Source: Rhyzopertha dominica (taxonomy: Eukaryota > Arthropoda > Insecta > Coleoptera > Bostrichidae). From it: a stretch of DNA of 64,000 bases. The notes beneath the pieces were generated by a model. It saw only the letters and a program-made list of their open reading frames with translations. It had not been told where the DNA came from and did not search any database. The stretch spans positions 10,101,786-10,165,785 of the forward strand of contig QCXZ01000041.1 of assembly GCA_025024175.1 (NCBI GenBank), read 5' to 3'. Each line of letters opens with the position of its first letter. The stretch's first letter is position 1. The translations under genes were made by a program, and so were the position numbers. Positions 1 to 13,079 of the stretch are shown one piece after another.

Positions 1-1200
1 TTTACATTTTGACGGTAATCATTTAATACGACAGTTTTTTTAGAGCTATATTTATCTAATTTTCTGTATACTGTTGATTCAGTCTGTAGTCATTATAGCA
101 TGATTAGCATAATTCCTGAGCTGTGTATGGTATTCATAGTGAACTTGTAATTTCGTAGCGCCTTTTCTCTGGGACTGTTAAACCTCTTAATCCACATCCA
201 CATATGTTGCTTGCCGAAATTTTTAATATTAAATTTGGCAAGTGACGCACGTATATCAAACAACTCAACAACAGGCAAGCTATTAAAAGTTTATAATTTA
301 AGATACTAATCATTTGTTAGTTAGTTAGTTCCTAGCCAAGTAGTATTATTCCACTACTAAAGCTGGTGTAACATTAACGGGTGATAGTATGGTGGGGAAG
401 TGATCAGATTTAACATCTAACACACTGCAAGTAACATCATTTAAGTTGCTTTATATACAGATGCAATCCATAATATTCTTAATATGATAAATTATCTAAA
501 GTATAGTATCTAAATGTTTGTCTATTTGTCTGCTTGTCTATTTAGTTTGGCAGTATGGTTACCATGACAACTACAGAAAAAATGTTAAAAGAAAACCATT
601 TCCCGTCTACATCTTATCGGCGAAATAGCTCCTGTTAAACAACCCAGTTGTGACTGTCGCATGCCAGTTTTGTCTCTAATTATCGTTTTAAACAAGTTAT
701 TGAATCTAGTTCTGATTATAAAAACAACGATAATTTCGGGAAAGCGGAGTAACTAAACTTTTGCGTTACAACTTTACAAAATGAAAACGTACCACTCCAA
801 CTGTACATGGTTCTTCGTTTATTAATAACCTTATTTTGTTTCAGGTATGTACCTTGATACTAGTGAAGTAAAATTATGTAAGTATAACAATAATTGCTAG
901 TTTCGTTAATGCCAGGAATAATGAAAAACAACTTTTTAAAAGCCAATACTATTTTTGTTAGTGTATGAATTGCTGTTAACAAGACGATCTAGCTAAATAA
1001 GGAGTGCTGAAGTGGTTTAATGTTGGCTATTTATGCAGTTTGTGCAGGAAAGCACGATGTAATTTGCTCGTTGCACATTACTATGCTTGAGCCGAAAAAT
1101 GGCCCACTAGTACAGAACCATATAGCTGAATTGAGAATAAATAACCTTAAAGAAACTCACCCCTAAATTAATCGTAGAATCCAAAAATATTAAAAAATAC
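1..1200. other. AT-rich intronic or intergenic DNA, nothing recognised
   Basis: No reading frame longer than about 60 codons, no terminal repeats and no tRNA-like promoter boxes were recognised. The sequence is AT-rich like most of the window. Confidence 0.5.
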
Positions 1201-1381
1201 AGGGTGTTCTGTTTAAAATAAGGAAATTACTGGCTACATCCGGCACAAGAGCAAATTGTAGCAATTTGAGGATATTTTAGTTCTACTGGCACTTTCTGTG
1301 CCTACTTTCAAAACATTCCAATTTGTGTATAAAGGCATTTATTACCTATACGATTAATACTGTAATACAGAAAGATCTAAC

Positions 1382-1482
1382 TGGATTTTTGCAGGTTAAT
1401 ATTTTGTTGAATAAATATTGCCAACTTTGACCGAGAATTGAACTTGCTAACTACTACACCATAAACGCCATATTCAAATTCC
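1382..1482 (-). repeat. tRNA-derived SINE, copy A
   Basis: On the minus strand the segment holds an A-box-like TGGTGTAGTAGTTAGCA and a B-box-like AGTTCAATTCTCGG followed by TCAAAGTTGGC. These have the spacing and wording of a tRNA-type RNA polymerase III promoter. The 3' part (CAAAATATT.ACCTGCAAAAATC) is shared with the copy at 2285-2408 on the opposite strand. Two copies with the same non-tRNA tail indicate a SINE family and not a tRNA gene. Confidence 0.65.
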
Positions 1483-1758
1483 AGGAGTAAGTGGCATATA
1501 TCAAACAATGATGGGATACAGGACTTAGTTTATTATTAAAAAGGACTTGGATGACGATACAAAATAAAGCTTATACCCTACATTTTGTGTTTAAACTGTA
1601 AACCACCTTCATCAATGCATTCTTGACATCGCCTTTCCACTGTAAAACAGGTCTTTCTAGAGAATTCTGGGTTGGCACGGACAGATTCAAACTCCTCTTC
1701 AATCTTCTCTTTTAAGTTCTGTATATCCCAAATTTGGGGTGGCAAACACTTTGGACCA

Positions 1759-1900
1759 GTTTCTCTTCTCTTTGTTATAGTTGATGCTACCTAAAATCAA
1801 CTTGGTAACCATGACAACACCTTAAATTGAGGTATATGATTGGTTTACATTTTAAATACAGAGTTGATTTTAGCTTAAAATAGAGAAAAGAAACAGGCCC
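1759..1900. mobile_element. Short inverted-repeat (MITE-like) insertion in mariner remnant
   Basis: The segment interrupts the transposase reading described for 1202-1990. Its ends form an imperfect inverted repeat: TTTCTCTTCTCTTTGTTATAG with TACCTAAAATCAAC on the left, and the complement of TAGCTTAAAATAGAGAAAAGAAAC on the right. No target duplication was clear. Confidence 0.4.
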
Positions 1901-2284
1901 TTTATCTTTAAGTACCCCCCACAAGGCGAAGTCACACGGCGTCAAGGCCGGCGACCGCGCAGTTCATTCGATTCTGCTAATTGACTATCGCCGGACGAAG
2001 GTCGCGCGTTTCTATTTGTTTTTGTATATAATAAAGTCACTAGATAGATAAAGTACCGCAATTGTCCGCCATTTTAGTGCAAAATAGGAGCGGTAGATGT
2101 ATATGTAGAAGACGAGATCAAACTTATTTGGTTTCTATGGTTTGGTTTCATTCGCCATTTTAGTGCAAAAATATAGACAATGAATTGCTCTAATATATTT
2201 AGTGACTGTAGTATATAGTGCTACTGAAAATAGAATGACGACCGACTCAGCTGCAAAAGTGCCAGATGGCGCTTTGGGCCGGAA

Positions 2285-2408
2285 CTTTAATACTTGAACT
2301 CTGATAGTAGTGAATAGCACATTTAAGTAGTGATCAAAAGGTCCCGTGTTCAATTCCCGGTCAAAGCTGGCCATACTGTTTCAGCAAAATATTTACCTGC
2401 AAAAATCT
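2285..2408 (+). repeat. tRNA-derived SINE, copy B
   Basis: Plus-strand relative of the SINE at 1382-1482. It has GTGTTCAATTCCCGGTCAAAG as the B-box region, followed by GCTGGC and the shared tail CAAAATATTTACCTGCAAAAATC. The A-box part is more diverged. The two copies lie about 0.8 kb apart in opposite orientation. Confidence 0.65.
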
Positions 2409-2599
2409 TTTTGTAAACATTCCATTTTGTATTTTCTCAGATACTTCCAACTAAAGGTTTGCATTAAACACACTGCAGATAGATTAATCTTCATTTAGTG
2501 CGCACTGAGTGTGGACAAAGTACCTCATTTTTGTTTTTGGTGTCGAAGATCACTCTTTCGATAAAGCAATAAATTTACGCAGGCTAATCAAGCGTTCTG

Positions 2600-3075
2600 A
2601 GCTACACGAGGAATAGCAAGTACGACTCAACATCACCGTTCAGTTCCCGATGCCTCCACGCAGTTGTTAGCCCCGCGATCGAGCAAAATCAAATTAACCG
2701 CCTCCGGCGACCATAACCCCCATCGTCCCACTACTTGCATGTAGCATTCCCCAAGATTTACTCGTTTAATTTTCTCCAACCGGCTTTATTGAAAAAGTCC
2801 CTTTCCGTTTTTGCCAGTTTGATTCGGAACTTGTTTACCGGCGGCGGACTCCTAATTCGACTCCGGGGACCAATGATCCGGAGTGGCGTGACGGACGCCC
2901 GGAATATCAGAGTGTGCTACACGTGCACCGCACCCATCCGTCACTGCGTCAAACTTTACCGATGTATTATACTTGATGTAATATCAAAGTTTAGTAATAA
3001 GGCTTTCTGTAGTTATGGCCGGCGCCCGCGGGCCCATTTTTCTTTGGAAGGCCGTGCCCTTGGAGCCTGATGACT
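2600..3075. other. GC-richer unique block, candidate conserved intronic element
   Basis: Composition shifts from strongly AT-rich to balanced, with many CpG dinucleotides. No repeat signature is present, and the open frame at 2735-3070 shows no recognisable domain. Blocks like this recur through the window and could be enhancers of the LMO gene. This is inference from composition and position only. Confidence 0.3.
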
Positions 3076-5965
3076 TCATTCAATCTACCTAATAAACTGC
3101 CCTGGCAATTTAATACGGATAACCCAACTAGTAAAGATAGTACTAATTCAGCAGAACAAATATTCAAAAGATAAGGGGTATTCGTTAAAAAAAAGTCTAC
3201 ACGTCGCTTATAAATGCCATGTTTTTAATACTTGATACTCATCATTCAGTCGAAGCTAGTTATCGAATTTCTTTACTTTGTTAGACGGCGTAGGTGGCTC
3301 GTTTGAAAGCTTACGTTCAGCAACAAACATTTCAAAGCCCTTTGTCCACGGAAAAGGACTGTGATGTACAAAAGTTTCCCACGACGCAATAGTTTGAACT
3401 GCACAAACTTATCGAACTTTCAAATTAAATATCGATAAAGACTGACAAAATATATAATTCATATACTTTTTCGCGCTCTGTCCGTCCATAAATAAGCCAT
3501 TTGTTTTCCAACGTCCAACGTATTTGGAAGAAAATGTATTATTTAAAATTATATGCCGATTTACTGCCTAATATGTAATTGTTTTATTTTGGACAATATC
3601 TTTTTCAGGCAGTGAACGCCGGTCTCATTTGAATTTAGTGGAGGCAATCAACAAGAATGTTCAAGACACAAAAGGTTACATAAAACTGTACTAAAAATAA
3701 TTCGAAATTTTAGTAAACAAAATTACGTACCTATATTTTTTTAATCTTGGCTAATATTTTATTAAATGAAGCTTATAGGTATAGTGTTTGCTCCGTGTTT
3801 GTAACAGTACTTAACTTCTTCGAAAATTATTTAGCAGCAGAACATAGTTTATACTCAGTCCATTGAGCTACTCTGCTGCTACTAAACTTAAACCGTTTTC
3901 TAATATTTACACAAGGGTTAAAGACTCTGTCGACTGTCGATCTACACAAAATGACAATTAATAAAAACTGTATAAAAATATTTGCAGCTACCACCTTTGA
4001 CCCAGTCATTTAAATGAAAAAAGGAAATATGTATAGGTATTGTATTTACTTTGCATTCGTTTAAAAAAGTCATCTAGTCGCCGATGACTTTGACCTAACA
4101 TTTTGACGTATGTCGCTTTACAAAAATATTTTGACATTTTGACACTGAATGCTAAAATAAAAAGTCTTCATACCGGTTCAGCAGCTAAAACCTGAAAATG
4201 GTGGAAAACGGGTGGGAAGTTGGCAACCGTCAACCGTGAAGGTCGTTCATATTTGATCAAATGACCACTAGGCCTTTTAATAACTAATAATTTTTAGTAA
4301 ACTTTAACATAATCTAACTTGGCATGAACAAAAAGACAAAACGTAAATTGTAACTGCCGATAAAAGCGGGCCTTTTTGGTCCGTTTTCATAACATAAGCA
4401 ACTTGATGACTTCTTTGAATGAACACCCAATAGAATGTATTTTTCGTAAAAAGTGGATTAATTACAGGAGTCGGCTTGGACATTAAATAACGTTAGAACT
4501 GTATTTGGTTTGATATTTTTCCATACCCATTATTTTCAAACCAGCTTTCATTATTATCTACGAAATAGTAAATTACTATTATATTTCACACTCTACTCCT
4601 AGAGTTTCATTTGTTACATCATATTTTGCCCCAGTAAGCTGTGCTGTTGTTGCTATATTTGTAGAAAAAGAATACATCTCTTATTTTCTGTTAATTCGGT
4701 GCAATTTACTGCTGAGCAAGATAGCGTTACAACTACTTTAGTTAGAAAATAGGTTATCACCTCTAATACCGGGTATGGGTACGAGTAGTTCATTCACATG
4801 CATGCTAATCAGAAATGTATTGACTTCACCAAAGAACTACGACACTTTTATCTGTTTCATCAATTTAGTCTGAAGTCACTATATGCATATACTGAATTAC
4901 ACACTTGCACTTACGGAAGGTGGGTCAAATATGGCGGCTGCGAAAAATGTTATTAAACCCATTAATAAAATGCAAATTCTAGAGGTGTTATATATCACTT
5001 TCATTCAGAACTGAAGAGCATACCTCACTATGGTAAACAGAGTTTGGTGGGTAAATCCTGGCTTTTATTTTACTAGATGTTTGTCCAGTCACGGAAGAAA
5101 ATATTAGTTCATACAACAAGGCTCTAGCATAATACTTTCACACATCGCCTATAACAATTCAGTATGACAAACATAAACAAAAGTACTAACCTGTTGCCCT
5201 GATACCAGATATTAACAAAAGCATTCAGCCGTAAAACGAACCAAATAGAGAAATTTGAATATTAAGTACGCGGCTACTTTAATAGTTTATTCTGGGTTGA
5301 CGTCCGTTAAGCCATAATAAACCATTAAAAAGATGATAGATTCCAGTGCGCGTCAAATTTTTTTAGAAAGAAGCCTCCGCGCTCGTTATCTACTTCTTTA
5401 TAACCTTAAAATATTACTAGACACACTTGTCTGATTCGTAATTGAAGCACTATCATCAGGGAATTGTAAGTATGCAGTGTCACTTATTCCAGTGATTTGA
5501 AATAATGTAACTGAAGTACTAATATGCACTTAGAGTATTTTGCCAAATACTTTTACTTCAAGTAGTGTCCATCCGTGCATTCATCTTCACCATACCTCGG
5601 CAGGCAACGTCCTTTTTTATGATTTGTATTAGATTTCTCTGAGCAGTATGAAAAGCAGCGATCGTGAAAATTTTATACTCATAGCGTTTTGAAACATTTT
5701 TAAATAAATAACAAATTTTAAAAAGAAATTTTAGATCAAACGTATATCAATACTTTTATAAAGATAAAATTTGGTAACGACGTCATGCTGGTAATTGGCG
5801 ACCATTGGGCGACAGTTTTGAAAGTAGTTTACTTAAAAGACACTGCTGGCATAACGAAGCATTTATATTCGTAGATTCTGAGGTTTTCGCTGGTAACAAC
5901 AGGCTAAAATAAATTCTGCTGAATTCTTGGTATTGAGTAGTAGTAATATTTAATAATATCGCGAT
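3076..5965. other. AT-rich DNA, nothing recognised
   Basis: I saw no coding frame with a domain, no terminal inverted repeats with target duplications and no clear tandem repeats. Confidence 0.45.
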
Positions 5966-5977
5966 GTGCTCAATATA

Positions 5978-6244
5978 ATGACAGAGAAACTTGAAAATAA
6001 GTGGTGTTTGGTCTCAGAGTGTAAAAACGTGGTCAAAAATTCCAGTAAGAGGTTTGTTACTATACCAAAGGAAAAAGAAAGCAGATTTAAGTTGTTCAAT
6101 GCTGTAATACGTGAGACGACTGCTTCTAAAACTTTTTCTGCTGTGAGGGCCTATTACACAAAAACTCGTCTACCATTTGAAGCGTCAGTGCACCATAAAT
6201 TGTTCGACGTGACTTTTGTAAACCGTGCCGTATTCGTACTCTAA
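5978..6244 (+). pseudogene. THAP-type zinc finger remnant
   Basis: From the ATG at 5978 the frame reads MTEKLENKWCLVSECKN, then KRFVTIPKEKESRFKLFNAVIR. This matches the N-terminal half of a THAP (C2CH) DNA-binding finger: a Cys-x4-Cys pair, a hydrophobic-Pro core and a basic helix. The later C-x2-H pair of a complete finger is not found. THAP domains occur in P-element-type transposases and in derived host proteins. With no transposase following, this is probably a truncated transposon or retrocopy remnant. No introns or terminal repeats were identified. Confidence 0.5.
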
Positions 6245-6779
6245 CACATCTAATATGAATTACGCATGAGATCAGGAGCTATCAAAAAACTACCCCTGCC
6301 AAACACCAACAAGCAGAAACGGAACCAACAATCAACGCGTTATTATGTTGTTACGCATGCCGGGCGGGTCACGTGATACGAGCTATGACGTCAACAAGAG
6401 CATCGACCGTTCAGCAAGCATATAGCGATCCGCCAAAAGCTTTTGAATCTTTATGCTATTGTCAATCATCTCAGGGTAGAACAACAAGTTTTTATGTTAA
6501 TGACACGTTATTCGAGTATAGTTCAAGAGAATTATTATTTCATAGTGGTTTTAATATACTACCCCGTATTTTTTCATATAACTAAGCAAGGATTCTTCTC
6601 ATAATTCTGCGTGATGTCATATCACTTAAAAGCAGGAACTTTCAATACCTAGTCGCATATTTAACAATTCGACCCAGCATAGCAATAAAATTGGTTCTCA
6701 GTAACCATGACATCTCGTCATTCCCTTTTCAGTTTTTTTATGCCGTACCTCTCCTGACTTGTAATCATCGATTTGCTTC

Positions 6780-7080
6780 GCAGGAATTCACGTCGCACCT
6801 GTAAAGTGTGCGACAATGTTCGACCAACGGCGCGGACTTTTGACATTAACGCCGTTTGGTTAATTCTGTACCAGACGTTATCTCACGTTACAATGATTTG
6901 CATACAGTCAGCGGTAGACCGGCCGCAATACGAAGCCATTATAGTCAGAACGTTTATGGAAGTCCTTATTAAACGTATAATATATAATGATACCCTGTCA
7001 CAGCAATTTCCAGAATGCAGAATAAATGGTATTATTTCTGTATTGGGTTTCGCTGACCCGCGGTCATAAAGCCTTTAATA
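6780..7080. other. GC-richer unique block, candidate conserved intronic element
   Basis: CpG-containing, repeat-free sequence with a run of open codons but no recognisable domain. An E-box-like CACGTG and a CRE-like TGACGTCA lie shortly upstream (6370-6395). Any enhancer role is inference. Confidence 0.25.
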
Positions 7081-10000
7081 AGGTGTCTGGGCACCTAGGA
7101 ATTCTACAGAGCTCGATAAAATGTAGAGGGATGTTTTTCATTTCATACTGGTTCATCCTGCAAATGCAACAGGTAGAAATCATACAAAATGAGATACATA
7201 TTCAATGTTAATATTAAGAGTGAATTTAAATAAGGCAGTCTTGTCCTTTCACATACAGTTTGCCAAAGATTCATGAACATGACCAAAATGCGTTAATTTA
7301 TTTACTATTTATAAAGATATTACATTTTTTAATATGGCGCGTCGAGTGAACGCTCTTGTGCTGAGCTCTGTTATTATACCGCGTCTCTGGTGCCTCAAGA
7401 TGCTAAAAATTGTGTTGACCAGTGGCTATTGGGTCTGGATTTCGTAAAAAATTGTGTTCGGACCCTGTATTTGATGGAGAATTGCAAGCATGGTTGTCAC
7501 TTTATCCCACGCTAGATTGGGTACTGTATTAGCATGTTTTTTTGCTAAATAAATGCCTACAATACAACCTTAACTGACACTTATTTTGGTGAAATGCTTA
7601 GTGCCGTTTTGCGACCGCTTTTTGAACCAAAATTAGCTCACTACATTCACAGCATGTTGGTGAGGGTTCATATAATGTACAGCTACTTATGGTGTTAGTT
7701 TGCTTCTGATATTTGAACTCCTTTATTGGCTGAAAGTCATTTTTTTGAATTTGTAATTACCAAACCACCAAAGTGAGTGGAATACCTAAATGTTGTTCAA
7801 AATTATCAATCAAAAGCTTTAATACGGAAACGTTTGAACATAATAGTTTGAAGATAGCTGGTAATATTACCAAAACTAAATCTCTCTGAGTTACCCTGAA
7901 TTATCTAACTGCTTACATCATGATTTCATATCCTTTACTTTCTGACAATAGCAAATCATTCTGCATAGTCCAAAGCAAACCGTTCTTGTTTGATCGCAGA
8001 ACATAAATCTCCTAATAACATTTGTCTGTTAACCCTGCGCAAACATGATTATTTAAACGAGTACGTGTTAATGTACATGTGCTTCAATATTTATACACAT
8101 CCAACGCCTTATTTCAGTGTAAATTAAATATTTCCACTTTCCATAACGAACATCCGTTTATTTTGCTCGTGTCTCGTTGTAACTAGAAGTGTAATGTTTT
8201 CGGGTCGTTAGAAAGTATATTTTTATAGCGTTGTTATGTAGCGGACGAATAATAACAAACTCTATTATCCGCTATACCAAAGCCGTTCTTTACGTTCGAT
8301 TTTAACGCAGGGAGAACGTAATTTTCAGATTTCAAGCAGCAAAATATGCCAATGATTATTAGCATTTATAGAGTGCTTGTATATTTGTAATTTTTAGCAC
8401 AATGTGTTCGTTAACAATACTGATAGTCCGGCGTATTAGATTTTCACTAAAAAAAATTCCCAGTGTGACTAATTTTTGATACACCTTTGTTTAATAAACG
8501 AGTAATTTCGTGTCCCATAATGGTATAAATAACAGATAAATAATACATATAGCAATGAGACCTTTTTTTCTCATGCTTACAGATTCCTTTATCTCTATAC
8601 TTTTTGATTTTGTAACATCAAAAATAACTACAGGCAGTTTTATTCCAAATTAAAGTCTAAAAGTCCAGTTTTAAGAAAAACCTACATAGTCTACAAAATT
8701 CCATGGAAAATGCAGAATGCATCCTTTTACACGTCAGTTCAGTTGTGTAGGAGAAGTAATATCATCATTACCTACCATAGTTTTTTTTCTTACGCCGTGC
8801 TTTCTTTATTTAGTAAAAGCTAATCTGGCTATACCCTAGAATCTGGAATCTGCAATACTTTCACGAGAGTAGAACTTTATTTTAATGTGTATTACGACCA
8901 GTTTTTCATATTTGGCGTATTTATAGGAATTCATTCATCCAGTTCGATTCCGCTTTAGGTGTGGATTATGTCTATTATTTGTTTTTAATTCCTATACCTG
9001 AATGCGCTATACATTATATTACTCCATCTATAGGGTTTGCCAAAATTGAGCCAACATCGATTAAAAATAAAGACAGCTCGCACTTGTTACTTGGCAGTAC
9101 GTGACCATAGATACGTAAAGACTGGGCGAAACCTTTACTGAGACACGTTCATTCTATAGAATAGTGCAGACGTTCAGAAATACACGTATAAAATCACTAC
9201 ATCTTGCGGTCGGATCTTCACATGAGGTATCGTTATTATTTAAACGTTTAGTTTTTGTTTTGGCATTTACAGTGGGAAGTACCTACTTTATAAAAGGCAC
9301 ATATATTTGTATTTATTTTTGCTGAACGGAAACTGAAAGTAAACCAATTTATACTTTGGGATTTCGACAGGCAGGAACAAAAAGAACAGAGATTCGAAGC
9401 CCTAAAATTAGGGAAGATTGTTACTATTATGTACTTCCATGTAAGAACCAGTATATTCGAAATAACTTATAACACTATCAAATAAAGAATTGACAATTGT
9501 AACCTGTACACTTCGATCTGCGACAAAATTTTGTTTTAATACTTGTTAGAACATGATTTTTTCGAACATTAAAGGTATCTAGTTGCAACATTTTAAGTAT
9601 TTTTAAGAACCTTGTGCACTTTACTTTCAAAGGTTTCAGCAGGTAACAACATAGAAAACGTAGGATTCTGATGCCCCTCTAGATCCAGAAGTAGTTACGC
9701 CAATGTCGTTCGTTTTCTCGAATGTTGCAAAAGCCGCGGGATGCATTTAAGCAGGCATCCAAGTATTTACTAATTGGACGTACAGAAACGAACTCGTTTC
9801 TTATGCTATGCCGGTTGCGAATAAATGAAGAAGTAATTGCGCTTTTAATTTAAATAGTTTCCCAGTAGACCTGCATTCCACGTATCACTTATTAATTAAG
9901 CGGATAATGAAATGAGATGCGCAATACGATATTAAATTTATGCTCCTGCGGGGCTCCACCACAGATGTTGTAAACCTGGAGAATGCCAAACATCAAAGGA

Positions 10001-10136
10001 TAGCTTATATTAACAATAATAACAATAAATAGGACTTTAAAATATGAACGCAAAATAAACGATAATTCATTTTGAGATTTGTTACTATCCTTTTTAAGGT
10101 ACAAAAATCTTAAAATTGATAGGAATGATGTTTGGC
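7081..10136. other. AT-rich DNA, nothing recognised
   Basis: No supported gene, RNA or mobile element was recognised in this 3 kb. Confidence 0.45.
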
Positions 10137-10210
10137 CTATTTCCCAAGAGAAAGAGCGGTAAAGGAGTTTCGTCTATTCCCCAAGAGAAAGAGGGGTAAA
10201 GAGGGTCCTC
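10137..10210. repeat. Two-copy 37 bp tandem duplication
   Basis: Two adjacent units begin CTATTTCCCAAGAGAAAGAG (10137) and CTATTCCCCAAGAGAAAGAG (10174). They differ at a few positions and have a period of 37 bp. Confidence 0.7.
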
Positions 10211-11299
10211 CCCGGATAAGAATAAACAAAAACTAATTATAAACAGTTAATAAATTAAAAAATGAAACCAATTTTGAAAATGTATCTAAATTTTTAGGTA
10301 GACAATTGTCAAGGTGGATTAGAGTTGAATTAGGTTTAGAACTACATGTATTATATAATAAATTAAGAATGAATAAAAAAAGACTGCGTTTATTTCCGAG
10401 TTCAGAATTATTTATTTTCGATTTTTGGACCCCCCACTGTTCCCTCCTAAATTTGTGCCTGTTCAAAGCAAGTGCTTTTAGTTTGTTTTCTGTGTATCTC
10501 GAGTTGTAAGCAAGAGAACTGCACTAAAAAAACAAGTTTACTAATTACTATTTAGGGAATATTTTAGCTGAACAATTAGTCAGCCGCAGAGTTAACCGTA
10601 TGTTACACCTAAGTAATTTGAAAAGCAGTATTCCGTCGGGTAAACGACGCCCTGTGCCTATCAAAATTGTTTCTAATATACTATTCATTGGCTCGAACCC
10701 CCAAAGAGGGTTTCGATTCTCTTGAGGTTCTCGTTGTCTGAATAAAGGCCTTAGCTCCAATTAGTCTGGAAAGTTATGGGTTTAATGCTTACCACTAAGA
10801 TGCAAAAGCCAAATTTCAAACTGATATTTCTCTAACATCCACAAAGTTCTCTAGTATACATCAGCATAGAGGTATTAAGAATAACAACACATAGCTTACT
10901 AATACTTTAAAAAGTTTTTTTTTAATTTAAAGCAAGAGTTGTTTTAAATTCCTTAAAGTTCTAGAATTATTATTTATATAGTTAATTTTTGTATTTTTAA
11001 AAAGCTTGTGCAGGAGCAATTTTTATGCTGTGTAGCTCATTTGTTTTGTAGACTAGTGTATTAAATGCATATTCTAAATTATTTACCCTTAAGCCGATTT
11101 TATTTAATTGCCTGATTTTATAAATAAAGCGATTATAAATGTGTTAGTTTGCTTACTCACCCAGCTCTAGCGATGGTGCTTTGAGTGTCGTAAAGGCATT
11201 AAATTATCTGGTTAATAATACGACTTACCGATAATATCAGATATTAAAAAATTGTTATCTTCTTTATCTTGATTTAGAAATTGAAGGGAGTGCAAATTA

Positions 11300-12070
11300 A
11301 ATTTTTTGGAAATATTAATTGAAAGAGGTTAATTCTAAAATTGGCATTAATATATTTCGAAAACCAACTTCTACAGGAATTTATATACACAGTAAGTCTG
11401 TGCATCCATGACAATATAAAATAGCTGTTTTACATAGTGATTTATAGATCGATGAAAGTTCCTTTGAATCGCACTAAATTTAATAAGGAGCTAAATGCAG
11501 TTGATAAATTATTAAAGAAACTTTATAATAAATTAATACGTTAAAGTTTTCCTAAAATGAATATTTCGCAATGTAACAAAAATATTAGTCAATTTTTTAT
11601 ATCGGTAACGTTTACAGCAAAATTTAGAAAAATAATTTAAAAAATATATTAATTACTTTTAAACCTACCTTAACCTTGGAAAAAGCTCTACTTAATAACA
11701 AAGATATAGGACCAATGAATAAAAGCGAGGTGTACAAAGTACGATGCAAAAGTTGTAACTGTGTATAACTAGGCAAGAATAAAAGAACAGTTAAGATCTT
11801 GACGATTGGCACAAAATATTCTCTGTTTACAAGCCATCATTTAGATAAAGACCACACTTTCGAAATTAATAACAATGTTGACATTTACGTATTGAGCAAA
11901 AGGGCCAATTACTATCATTAGGAATTTTAAAGATAAAAGATCCAATAAATGTCCTGATGAAATAATACAAAATTCTCAAGTAAATTTTGAACCTACTCCG
12001 CTAATTATAATCTTCTTTTTAAGTACCTTTAAACAATAAATGGAATTTGAAGTTAGAAAGGCTTTATTAT
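11300..12070 (+). mobile_element. Penelope-like element fragment (RT end plus GIY-YIG region)
   Basis: The sequence around 11345-11450 reads NIFRKPTSTGIYIHSKSVHP, the segment after the catalytic part of Penelope-like reverse transcriptases. It continues, after a frameshift, with YRSMKVPLNRTKFNKELNAV. Farther on, at about 11715-11920, SEVYKVRCKSCNCV, then TSHHLDKDHTFEINNNVDI, aligns in order with the GIY-YIG endonuclease domain of the same elements. The YVG/YIG core is degraded and stop codons are frequent. PLEs reverse-transcribe at a nick made by this endonuclease. The RT palm motifs are not recognisable upstream; an open frame at 10240-10510 may be an earlier part but I could not place it. 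Confidence 0.65.
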
Positions 12071-12104
12071 ACTCATTTTAATTATGTTGATTAGATAGAA
12101 AATA

Positions 12105-12950
12105 TAGGGTGTCGCAACAAGAGCGCCGGATTTAATTTTAAAGAAAAACACTATTATTGTTTTAATTATGCAAACATTTTTATTTGAACATAAAGAAAAA
12201 TAGTTCTGATTAAACGTGAAATTCACATCAGGCTAATGTCCACCACAAAACCTCTGGCACAGGGTTATTGTTTTGTTGAGATTTTAAATAATGTTTTCGC
12301 ATAAATGTGGCTGTATTTCACCAATAACGCGCCGTATTTTCTCTTTAAGATGTTCAATTGTTTTAGGCTTATTCGGATACACCTCTTCCTTCACATAGCC
12401 CCAAAGAAAAAAGTCTATCGGTGTTAGATCGTATGATCTTGGTGGGCAATGTTGATCGCCAAATGCACACCAAACAGTTACTCGCGCTAGATGCATTAAT
12501 GAACCTTGTACGCGTGCAAATGCAAACTTTTTACCATAATTCGATGCATGGTGCTTCTGGAAATGTTTAATTCTTGACCATGCTGCCGGATGGAAGAATG
12601 GATTTTCGGCCATAGATTTCCTTATTGTGGCTATATTTTCGAGTGACCGAAAATGACGACGACGAATAATGATCTTCTGGTCCATCAGCGTAAATTTGGT
12701 CTCATCACCGTCCATTTATTTGACGCATTATTGTGATCGAAAACTTGACGTACTTGGCGAACTGTTTTCGCAAAACTCACCATTTTTGCAATGTGTTTTT
12801 CAAATAATTAAACGTTGTTCGTTAAAATACTTCGCCATGTTCTTAAATCGCGTGATCTGTATGTGACAACCGTCAAAAAAATTCACTGTACAACTCGTAA
12901 TAACAAAATGGCGGCGAATGTAAATTCGACCTTTTTGGTGGAACACCCTG
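12105..12950 (-). mobile_element. Internally deleted mariner-like element
   Basis: A short mariner-family element bounded by AGGGTGT-type ends (TAGGGTGTCGCAACA at 12105 and the complement of CAGGGTGTTCCACCA at 12950) with flanking TA on both sides. On the minus strand, an ATG at 12838 opens MAKYFNEQRLII and a weak helix-turn-helix region with stops. A long frame (12284-12715) contains RSLENIATIRKSMAENP, then RVTVWC, then PPRSYDLTPIDFFLWGYVKEEVY. The segment carrying the first two catalytic acidic residues has been deleted; the third (ID-F) remains. The copy cannot make an active enzyme and could only have moved by using another copy's enzyme. Confidence 0.8.
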
Positions 12951-13079
12951 TATAAAGACTGCTTATTTTCTTACGACAAGCGAAATGCATACAGAATTTT
13001 TTATCATTAGAATGAAACGTTCATAATAATATTATTCTAAACCGTTTATAGGCATCAAAGGTATTTCATTACTTAAATG

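Larger units (their letters stand above)
1202..1990 (-). mobile_element. Degenerate mariner-like transposase C-terminus with insertions
   Basis: On the minus strand 1910-1980 reads RSPALTPCDFALWGVLK, the last catalytic segment of a mariner-like DDE/D transposase; the acidic residue before F is intact. The C-terminal tail (LKEKIEEEFESV ... RRCQECIDEGG) follows at 1585-1755 in another frame. Between them sits an insertion of roughly 140 bp. A TACAGGGTGTTCTG motif at 1200-1213 resembles the outer end of mariner-like elements and could be this element's 3' terminus. A SINE at 1382-1482 lies between it and the tail. The other end was not found. The copy is dead. Confidence 0.6.

Noticed and set aside
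2735..3070. 111-codon plus-strand frame
   Set aside because: No domain; it lies in a GC-richer block where stop codons are rarer by chance.
10548..10760. GGGGGTTCGAGCC on the minus strand near 10700 as a tRNA or SINE B-box
   Set aside because: No A-box at the right distance and no second copy in the window.
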